This document shows, in pieces, positions 1 through 4,560 of a DNA stretch of 6,347 nt (positions are counted from its first letter, which is position 1; every line of letters starts with the position of its first letter). The position numbers and the translations under genes are program-made. The notes beneath the pieces are model-generated. The model was not told the DNA's origin, did no database searches, and was given only the letters and a program-made list of their open reading frames with translations. This stretch comes from Candidatus Faecivivens stercoravium. Its GTDB lineage: Bacteria; Bacillota; Clostridia; Oscillospirales; Ruminococcaceae. The stretch lies in the NCBI GenBank assembly GCA_018712425.1, contig DVHA01000001.1:1-6347 (forward strand), in the 5' to 3' direction.

Positions 1-680
1 ACGTCGACTCGATCGAACCCATCCTGAAGGCGGGCAACACCTTCGCCGGTCTCTGCAATGCGAAGCCCAACACCATCGCTGAAAAGCTTTCTCAGTGCGC
101 ACAGGACATCAACGTTATTAAGCTGTCCAAGTTGATGCTCTCCGGCGCCAACATGGGCAACGGCTTCTGCCTGTCCTCCGCTTCCGATAACCCCGAAGCG
201 GCTTGCGCTTGGTACAACTACATCTTCCAGTCTCAGGAATTCAATGACCTCATCAACTGGGGTATTGAAGGCACCGACTGGGTTGAGAACGAAGATGGAC
301 TGGCTGACTTCCCCGAAGGCGGCGACGCGACCACCGTTTCTTATCACAACGACTACGGCTGGATTTACCCGAACCAGATGGTCGGCCATCCGTGGGCTGG
401 CAACGACCCCGATGTCTGGGATCAGTATGTAGAGTTTAACAAAGGCGATGTTGTCTCCGAAGCTTACGGTTTCCGTTATGACAACCGCCCGGTCATCAAC
501 CAGGTTGTTGCCTGCAACGCGGTCAACTCCCAGTACCAGGCACAGATCGTCCGCGGTACCGCTCAGGATATGGAAACCGCGATTCAGGAATACAATGACG
601 CCCTCTACGCCGCTGGCCTGCAGGACATCATCGACGAAAAACAGGCGCAGCTCGACGCTTGGCTTGCTTCTCAGGGTTAA
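1..680 (+). CDS. ABC sugar transporter solute-binding protein, C-terminal part (5' end outside window)
   Basis: An open frame enters at the left edge (first whole codon at 3) and runs to TAA at 678-680, giving 225 visible residues. The protein should capture a carbohydrate outside the membrane and deliver it to the two permeases downstream. The C-terminal half aligns by eye with the complete binding protein encoded at 4561-6192: both have a WG.EG.D motif, WDQY...FN, SEA.GF..D..PV, QYQ..I..G, and a DEKQAQ..AW tail. This end resembles the DUF3502 C-terminal domain seen in LplA/YtcQ-type lipoproteins; that assignment is from memory of the family. Signal peptide and lipobox cannot be seen because the N-terminus is missing. 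Arginine codons are CGT/CGC, as in the permeases, consistent with high expression. Substrate is unknown; the order binding protein-permease-permease supports a CUT1 importer. Confidence 0.9.
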   Translation, partial: VDSIEPILKAGNTFAGLCNAKPNTIAEKLSQCAQDINVIKLSKLMLSGANMGNGFCLSSASDNPEAACAWYNYIFQSQEFNDLINWGIEGTDWVENEDGLADFPEGGDATTVSYHNDYGWIYPNQMVGHPWAGNDPDVWDQYVEFNKGDVVSEAYGFRYDNRPVINQVVACNAVNSQYQAQIVRGTAQDMETAIQEYNDALYAAGLQDIIDEKQAQLDAWLASQG

Positions 681-693
681 TTGAACCTGTTGG

Positions 694-716
694 GGGGCGT
701 TTGTATCAAATGCCCC
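694..716 (+). other. Intercistronic stem-loop after the binding-protein gene
   Basis: GGGGCGTTTG (694-703) pairs with CAAATGCCCC (707-716) around a 3-base loop, giving 10 pairs with one G-U. It lies 13 bases after the stop codon and has no T-tract, so it is a poor intrinsic terminator. Its position suits a 3' stabilising hairpin that keeps binding-protein mRNA more abundant than permease mRNA, a known arrangement in ABC operons. Function is inferred. Confidence 0.55.
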
Positions 717-787
717 ATCCGATAAATAAAAACTCCGGAAATCTACAAAAATGGCTCCGATTTGTGATAGAAAAACTCCAAAGATTT

Positions 788-796
788 TGCTATAAT
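788..796 (+). promoter_or_regulatory. Extended -10 promoter candidate upstream of the permease genes
   Basis: TGCTATAAT is a perfect extended -10 (TG-N-TATAAT) for the housekeeping sigma factor. No good -35 lies 16-18 bases upstream; the nearest match, TTGTGA at 762-767, is 23 bases away and too far. Extended -10 promoters can work with a poor -35. Predicted transcription start is near 803, giving a leader of about 150 bases before the first permease. This would let the permeases be transcribed separately from the binding protein. Confidence 0.55.
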
Positions 797-875
797 ATGA
801 ATGTTGAATCTGGCCGCCGCTTGGCGGGACGCAGGAGGATCACAGAGGCGGAACCCAGCTGACAAAGTAACGGGA

Positions 876-917
876 GGGGCTGCCGGCCGTCATTGGCGGC
901 AGCCCCATTTTGTCTTT
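876..917 (+). terminator. Hairpin with T-rich tail in the permease leader (attenuator-like)
   Basis: GGGGCTGCC (876-884) and GGCAGCCCC (898-906) form a perfect 9-bp stem, which can extend inward with GCC/GGC, followed by ATTTTGTCTTT. It sits between the promoter at 788-796 and the permease start at 953, so it would end or reduce transcription before the permeases. An upstream GCCGCC (813-818) can pair either with the nearby GGCGG (823-827) or with GGCGGC (895-900), and the latter would break this hairpin. I recognise no known riboswitch or T-box consensus here. It could alternatively be a plain partial terminator lowering permease expression. Confidence 0.55.
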
Positions 918-952
918 CCGGTTCCAGCAAATCAATCGAGGAGGTATTCCCT

Positions 953-1873
953 ATGAAGCAAAAGCTGACTTGGGCGCATTTCAAGCAGTTCATCCCGCTG
1001 TATATCATGATGCTGCCCAGTCTCGTCTACCTGTTCATCAACAACTATATCCCGATGGCCGGTATCGTTGTCGCGTTTAAAAAGTATAACGTCAACGACG
1101 GTATGTTCGGGAGCGCCTGGTGCGGGCTTGACAACTTCCAGTTCCTGTTCGGCACCAGCGACGCGTTCGTTATGATCCGCAACACGCTGCTTTATAACGT
1201 CGCGTTCATCATTGTCAACCAGGCGGTTGGCATCGCGCTCGCGATCATCATTTCCGACGTCATCAACAAAGGCCTGAAAAAACTGTATCAGTCCTCGATC
1301 CTGCTGCCCTTCCTGCTTTCGATGGTCGTTGTTTCCTACATTGTCTTCGCTTTCCTTTCCCAGGAAAACGGCATGTTCAACTCGATCCTCAAGTCCATGG
1401 GCAAAGACATTGTCTACTGGTACCAGGATAATGGTCCCTGGCCGTTCATCCTGATCTTCGTCAACTGCTGGAAAGGTGTTGGCTACGGCTCCCTCATCTA
1501 TATCGCCGGTATCGCTGGTATCGACCCTGCTTTCTATGAAGCGGCTGAGCTGGACGGCGCCAACAAATGGCAGCAGATCACCCGGATCACCCTGCCCTGC
1601 CTCGTCCCGCAGATTATCACCCTTGTCCTGATGGCGATCGGCCGTATCTTCGCTTCCGACTTCGGCCTGTTCTACCAAATCCCCCAGAACTCCGGCGCCC
1701 TGTTCCCCACTACCCAGACCATCGACACCTACGTCTACCGTGCACTGATCCAGGCGGGCGGCATCGGCCGTTCCTCTGCCGCAGGCGTTTTCCAGTCGGT
1801 TGTCGGCTTCACTCTCGTTATGATCTCGAACGCTGTCGTTCGCAAGGTCAGCGCAGAGAACGCCATGTTCTAA
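953..1873 (+). CDS. CUT1-type sugar ABC transporter permease, LplB-like
   Basis: This is a 306-residue inner-membrane subunit of a carbohydrate importer. The start is ATG 953, chosen because GAGGAGG (938-944) lies 8 bases upstream and the protein then begins MKQKLTW; an in-frame upstream extension to 893 has no such site. Hydrophobic segments appear at about residues 14-42, 80-102, 114-136, 164-188, 217-238 and 274-296, consistent with six membrane helices. The cytoplasmic EAA loop that docks the ATPase is clear: EAA at 196-198, DG at 201-202 and LP at 214-215. Length and the N-terminal style (PLYIMMLPSLVYL) fit LplB/YtcP-group permeases. It is followed after 22 bases by the second permease, so the two are surely cotranscribed. 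Substrate cannot be read from the sequence; complex sugars or oligosaccharides are usual for the group. Confidence 0.93.
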   Translation: MKQKLTWAHFKQFIPLYIMMLPSLVYLFINNYIPMAGIVVAFKKYNVNDGMFGSAWCGLDNFQFLFGTSDAFVMIRNTLLYNVAFIIVNQAVGIALAIIISDVINKGLKKLYQSSILLPFLLSMVVVSYIVFAFLSQENGMFNSILKSMGKDIVYWYQDNGPWPFILIFVNCWKGVGYGSLIYIAGIAGIDPAFYEAAELDGANKWQQITRITLPCLVPQIITLVLMAIGRIFASDFGLFYQIPQNSGALFPTTQTIDTYVYRALIQAGGIGRSSAAGVFQSVVGFTLVMISNAVVRKVSAENAMF

Positions 1874-1895
1874 GAGAAAGGCAGGGAAAACTAAC

Positions 1896-2789
1896 ATGGT
1901 ATTATCCAAAGGTGAAAAAGCTTATCAAGTCGGGATTAATATTGTCCTGATCATCGTGACTTTGATCATGATCCTGCCGATCGTACTGCTGTTCATGTGC
2001 TCCATCACCGATGAGAACACCTTGATCAACAACGGTTATTCCTTCTTCCCCGCGAAGTTCGGCCTGACCGCGTACCAGTACATCTGGCAGAATGCCGGTA
2101 CTGTCTTCCGCGCTTACGGCCTGACGATTATCGTTACCGTCATCGGTACTGCTGTGACCCTGGTTCTCACCTCGCTGATCGCTTATCCGCTGTCGCTGAA
2201 GAACCTCCCCGGCCGTCCCTTCTTCAACTTCTACGTCTTCTTCACGATGCTGTTCTCCGGTGGTCTGGTCCCTGCCTACATCATGTGGACGACCATCTTC
2301 AACATTAAGAACACCATCTTCGCCTATCTTCTGCCGAACCTGCTGCTCTCTGCATACAACATCATCCTGGTCCGTACCTTCTTTATGACCTCGATCCCGG
2401 ATGCGCTGTATGAAGCGGCCCGCATCGACGGTGCGACCTACTTCACCATCTACCGGAAGATCGTCCTCCCGATGGGCAAACCGATCATGGTTACGATCGG
2501 CCTGTTCGCCGGCCTCGGCTTCTGGAATGACTGGACCAACGGCCTTTACTATGTCAACCGCAGCCAGATGTTTACCATCCAGGTTCTGTTGAACCGCATG
2601 ATCCAGGATATCCAGGCGCTGGCCAACAATCCTGGCGGTGGCGCTGGTACCGGTGGGCTGGTTAACCTTCCGACCGTCTCGATCCGTATGGCGATTGCCT
2701 TCGTCGCGATTCTGCCGATCCTGATCGTTTACCCCTTCCTCCAGAAGTACTTTGCTTCCGGTATTGCGCTGGGCGCGGTCAAGGGCTAA
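1896..2789 (+). CDS. CUT1-type sugar ABC transporter permease, YtcP/LplC-like
   Basis: This 297-residue membrane protein is the partner permease of the importer. ATG 1896 is preceded by AGGG (1883-1886) with a 9-base gap, inside the 22-base spacer after the first permease. Hydrophobic segments lie at about 13-36, 74-97, 109-132, 141-163, 196-216 and 262-284. The EAA loop reads EAA at 173-175, DGA at 178-180 and LP at 191-192. A glycine-rich stretch at 246-254 precedes the last helix, and the end GAVKG is typical of this subgroup as I recall it. No ATP-binding protein follows: a strong terminator begins 14 bases after the stop. The importer therefore probably uses an ATPase encoded elsewhere, as LplABC-type systems with MsmX-like proteins do. 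Confidence 0.93.
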   Translation: MVLSKGEKAYQVGINIVLIIVTLIMILPIVLLFMCSITDENTLINNGYSFFPAKFGLTAYQYIWQNAGTVFRAYGLTIIVTVIGTAVTLVLTSLIAYPLSLKNLPGRPFFNFYVFFTMLFSGGLVPAYIMWTTIFNIKNTIFAYLLPNLLLSAYNIILVRTFFMTSIPDALYEAARIDGATYFTIYRKIVLPMGKPIMVTIGLFAGLGFWNDWTNGLYYVNRSQMFTIQVLLNRMIQDIQALANNPGGGAGTGGLVNLPTVSIRMAIAFVAILPILIVYPFLQKYFASGIALGAVKG

Positions 2790-2803
2790 TCACTCTTCGA
2801 TTG

Positions 2804-2838
2804 AAAACCCCTCTGTTTCGGCAGAGGGGTTTTTCTTT
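2804..2838 (+). terminator. Strong intrinsic terminator of the transporter cassette
   Basis: AAAACCCCTCTG (2804-2815) and CAGAGGGGTTTT (2822-2833) form a perfect 12-bp stem with a 6-base loop, followed by TCTTT. It starts 14 bases after the permease stop codon. The A-run on the left means it may also work on the minus strand. Confidence 0.92.
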
Positions 2839-2858
2839 GTAAAAAACCGCCGGGGAGC

Positions 2859-2884
2859 TGTAACGAACCGGCGCCTTCCGCGTC
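2859..2884 (+). promoter_or_regulatory. ECF-type promoter candidate for the sigma/anti-sigma operon
   Basis: TGTAAC (2859-2864), a 16-base spacer, then CGTC (2881-2884) matches the -35/-10 pattern of ECF sigma promoters (compare B. subtilis SigX TGTAAC and SigM CGTC). The predicted start near 2891-2893 leaves a leader of about 25 bases before the TTG start. Since the first gene encodes an ECF sigma factor, autoregulation is the natural reading. A 6-bp inverted repeat, CGCCGG (2848-2853) and CCGGCG (2868-2873), flanks the -35. Confidence 0.6.
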
Positions 2885-2917
2885 TTATCTGTGAACCGGC
2901 CGGAAAGGGGTGAAAGC

Positions 2918-3385
2918 TTGGAAGATTTTGAGACGGTCTACCGGGAATATTACGACGTCGTCTACCGGTACCTCTGCGCCCTCTGCCGGGACGCCGGCTG
3001 GGCGGAGGAACTGACCCAGGCGGCCTTTGTCAAGGCATTGCAGAAAATCGGTTCCTTCCGCGGGGAGTGCAAACTGCGGGTCTGGCTCTGCCAGATCGCG
3101 AAAAACACCTACTACTCCGCCCTCCGGCGGAAAAGGCCGCCGCCGGAACCCGCCCCGCCGGAGGACAGCCCGGAACAGCAGCTGGAGGACAAAGAGGCCG
3201 CTTTTAAGGCCCACCAGCTGCTCCACCAGCTTGACCCGGTCTATAAGGAGGTTTTCTGGATGCGGGCCTTTGGCGAGCTGTCTTTCCGGGAGATCGGGGC
3301 ATTGTTTGACAAGACGGAAAACTGGGCGCGGGTCACCTATTACCGCGCCAAAACGAAGATTCGGGAGGGAATGAACGATGTATGA
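2918..3385 (+). CDS. ECF-family RNA polymerase sigma factor
   Basis: This 155-residue sigma-70 family protein directs RNA polymerase to a small regulon. Region 2 spans about residues 5-72 (LYxxYYxxVYRY-like helix, then ELTQAAFVKA at 31-40 and WLCQIAKN at 56-63). A proline-rich linker follows at 74-84, then region 4 at about 93-150 with SFREIGALF (122-130) and the helix-turn-helix end NWARVTYYRAK. I chose TTG 2918 because AAAGGGGTGA (2904-2913) sits just upstream and the product then begins MEDFE, usual for the family. A GTG at 2891 would add nine residues but has no ribosome site and falls at the predicted transcription start. Arginine is CGG in 10 of 13 cases, unlike the permeases. It overlaps the anti-sigma gene by 8 bases. 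The signal it responds to is unknown; envelope stress is typical. Confidence 0.9.
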   Translation: MEDFETVYREYYDVVYRYLCALCRDAGWAEELTQAAFVKALQKIGSFRGECKLRVWLCQIAKNTYYSALRRKRPPPEPAPPEDSPEQQLEDKEAAFKAHQLLHQLDPVYKEVFWMRAFGELSFREIGALFDKTENWARVTYYRAKTKIREGMNDV

Positions 3386-4031
3386 ACCCTGTGCGTTAAT
3401 CCAGGACCTGCTGCCGCTCTACCGGGACGGCGTTTGCAGCGATGAGAGCCGGAAGGCGGTCGAGGCCCATTTAAAGGGCTGCCCCGCCTGCCAGGCAGCC
3501 CTTGCGGCAATGGGAGCGGAAACCCCGCCGCCCCCGCCGCCCGGGGAAGCGGACGAAAGGCAAAAAGCCGCATCTTTTGAGTCCGTCCGCCGGCGTTTCC
3601 GGCTCCGGACCGCTCTAGCGGCGGGGGCGGCGGCGGCCTTCCTGCTCCTCTGCGGCTTCGGGAGTGCCGCCGCCCTCAAACAGGCGGAGAAGACGGTCGA
3701 ATACACCGGCAACCTGTCGGTTTCAATGGAGCCGGAGGGCCTGGTCGGGTATCTGGAAGGGAGCGACTACTGCCGCCTGGAAATCAAACGGGTGGAGACG
3801 GCGGAAGGGGACTGGCTCTTTTATAAGCTGACCGACACCCGGTGGGACGACCTGACCATCCCGGACGGCGTCTTTTCATCCTACCTCCTCTGCGGCGCGG
3901 ACAAAGGCGCCGGGACGGTTGCCCGCGTCTACTATTATACCGGGGATACCGCCGGCTTTGCGTCCCTTTCCCAGGCGGAACTGGACGCTGTCGCGGCTAA
4001 TGCTGTCCTCCTTTGGCAGCGGGACAGCTGA
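3378..4031 (+). CDS. Membrane anti-sigma factor with zinc-finger (zf-HC2) domain
   Basis: This 217-residue protein probably holds the preceding ECF sigma factor inactive at the membrane. The N-terminal cytoplasmic domain has the anti-sigma zinc motif H31-x3-C35-x2-C38, with C5 or C20 as a possible fourth ligand, and a DLLPLY segment (10-15) common in this family. A proline run (50-55) and charged linker lead to one membrane helix at about 77-99. The remaining 118 residues lie outside the membrane and have no domain I recognise; they are the likely sensor. ATG 3378 is supported by GGGAGGG (3363-3369) with an 8-base gap, and it overlaps the sigma gene's end, implying translational coupling and balanced amounts of the two proteins. 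Zinc binding and sigma binding are inferred from family knowledge. Confidence 0.86.
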   Translation: MYEPCALIQDLLPLYRDGVCSDESRKAVEAHLKGCPACQAALAAMGAETPPPPPPGEADERQKAASFESVRRRFRLRTALAAGAAAAFLLLCGFGSAAALKQAEKTVEYTGNLSVSMEPEGLVGYLEGSDYCRLEIKRVETAEGDWLFYKLTDTRWDDLTIPDGVFSSYLLCGADKGAGTVARVYYYTGDTAGFASLSQAELDAVAANAVLLWQRDS

Positions 4032-4048
4032 AAGACTGGCCTATCATC

Positions 4049-4082
4049 AAAAAGGGCGCCCAGGATTATCCCGGGCACCCTT
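4049..4082 (-). terminator. Terminator hairpin, better suited to the minus strand
   Basis: The stem pairs 4052-4065 with 4069-4082 around TTA. On the plus strand it has two C/A mismatches (4057/4077 and 4062/4072) and a poor tail (CTGACTG). On the minus strand both become G-U pairs, so the 14-bp stem is complete and ends in a run of five T. It therefore favours minus-strand transcripts, for example read-through from the gene at 4561-6192, though it may also weakly end the sigma operon. Confidence 0.55.
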
Positions 4083-4104
4083 CTGACTGTCGAAAAATAA
4101 GTTT

Positions 4105-4141
4105 GGCGGAAACGTGAGAATCGGCGCTGGCGTTAACGTGA
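4105..4141. repeat. Short direct repeat with 24-base period
   Basis: GGCGGAAACGTGA (4105-4117) recurs as GGCGTTAACGTGA (4129-4141), 11 of 13 bases identical. A third AACGTG lies at 4148-4153. Function is unknown; it is downstream of the sigma operon and not in an obvious promoter. Confidence 0.45.
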
Positions 4142-4219
4142 CAAAGAAACGTGCGAAGATCAGAAGTTTAGGGTCAAGCCCTTTTTAAAGGGCTTGCGGG
4201 AATGGAGAGGGCAGAGCCC

Positions 4220-4335
4220 AGGCGTCCGGATGAAATCCGGACACCTGAAAAACCGCTTGCCGGCCATACGGCGTGGCCGGCATTTCCCGCAAGCGGGAAA
4301 CCGCGCTTTTTCACAGGTTGTACGCCTATTTTTCG
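4220..4335 (+). other. Multi-branched fold with T-tract, left half of the inverted-repeat element
   Basis: An outer helix AGGC (4220-4223)/GCCT (4324-4327) encloses hairpin 4224-4242 and a long helix, ACC-TGAAAAA (4243-4252) with TTTTTCA (4307-4313) and GGT (4316-4318), continued by CGC (4254-4256)/GCG (4303-4305). That helix in turn encloses two abutting hairpins, 4258-4282 and 4283-4300. ATTTTTCG follows at 4328-4335, like a terminator tail on the plus strand. The pairing was found by eye and no energy was computed. Confidence 0.45.
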
Positions 4336-4375
4336 TTGCAGCGCATCGTCTGCCTTTCTGGAAGGCGATAACCTC

Positions 4376-4442
4376 AGAAAATTGTGGTTTCGTGCTTTGC
4401 ACGAAATGTGGGCCATGCCGTATGGCCCGCAAACAATTTTCT
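4376..4442 (+). other. Compact three-way junction, right half of the inverted-repeat element
   Basis: AGAAAATTGT (4376-4385) pairs perfectly with ACAATTTTCT (4433-4442). Inside are TTTCGTGC/GCACGAAA (4388-4406, TTT loop) and a 10-bp arm TGTGGGCCAT/ATGGCCCGCA (4407-4431, one G-U, 5-base loop). Only GG (4386-4387), one A (4432) and the loops are unpaired. The single G-U would be A/C on the other strand, weakly favouring a plus-strand RNA. Confidence 0.5.
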
Positions 4443-4515
4443 AAGGGCTTGCGTAGCAAGACCGGTGTGCAGCAGCACCCAAAAAATACTCAAAAAAGAT
4501 TTTTTCGACAAACTG

Positions 4516-4551
4516 AATGGCGCCCAGGAAATCCCTGAGCGCCATTTTTTT
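4516..4551 (+). terminator. Intrinsic terminator, plus strand, possibly bidirectional
   Basis: AATGGCGC (4516-4523) pairs with GCGCCATT (4539-4546), with inner pairs CAGG/CCTG (4525-4528/4534-4537), and the T-run 4545-4551 follows. It ends plus-strand transcription before the convergent gene's stop at 4561. On the minus strand the stem is fully paired with one G-U but its tail (CAGTTTG) is weak. Its left arm shares GGCGCCCAGGA with the hairpin at 4052-4082. Confidence 0.75.
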
Positions 4552-4560
4552 CAGAAAAAG

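Larger units (their letters stand above)
4172..4463. repeat. Dense inverted-repeat element (possible REP/MITE-like repeat or structured RNA)
   Basis: About 290 bases contain many perfect stems: CAAGCCCTTT/AAAGGGCTTG (4175-4196), GTCCGGAT/ATCCGGAC (4224-4242), a 9-bp stem at 4258-4282 directly abutting an 8-bp stem at 4283-4300, GCCTT/AAGGC (4352-4366), a three-way junction (4376-4442) and CTTGC/GCAAG (4448-4460). The ends are related: CAAGCCCTT (4175-4183) is the inverse of AAGGGCTTG (4443-4451), and GGTC (4172-4175) of GACC (4460-4463). AAGGGCTTGCG occurs at both 4188-4198 and 4443-4453. No transposase and no clear target-site duplication is visible. The boundaries are approximate. Confidence 0.55.
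4032..4560. other. Gene-free 529-base interval rich in inverted repeats
   Basis: This stretch lies between the anti-sigma stop and the convergent binding-protein stop. Short open frames occur on both strands but overlap each other, lack ribosome sites and run through perfect inverted repeats, so I call no gene. It holds two terminator-like hairpins near its ends, a 13-bp imperfect direct repeat and a dense structured element; each is listed separately. Confidence 0.7.

Noticed and set aside
659..862. A 67-codon open frame across the first intergenic region
   Set aside because: It overlaps the end of the binding-protein gene, has no ribosome site, and covers the hairpin and promoter.
797..917. 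Known riboswitch or T-box in the permease leader
   Set aside because: I looked for T-box, SAM, TPP, cobalamin, c-di-GMP, c-di-AMP and guanidine signatures as I remember them. None fits beyond short fragments such as GGGACGC.
932..1909. A 325-codon open frame on the minus strand opposite the first permease
   Set aside because: Antisense shadow: charged, low-complexity product without domains, opposite a clear membrane protein.
4172..4463. CRISPR array or tRNA-like gene
   Set aside because: There are no regularly spaced identical repeats, and the three-way junction lacks the conserved tRNA T-loop and anticodon arm features.
4160..4538. Several overlapping open frames of 80-114 codons on both strands
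   Set aside because: They have no ribosome sites, run through perfect inverted repeats, and compete with each other. The RNA/DNA structure explains the region better.
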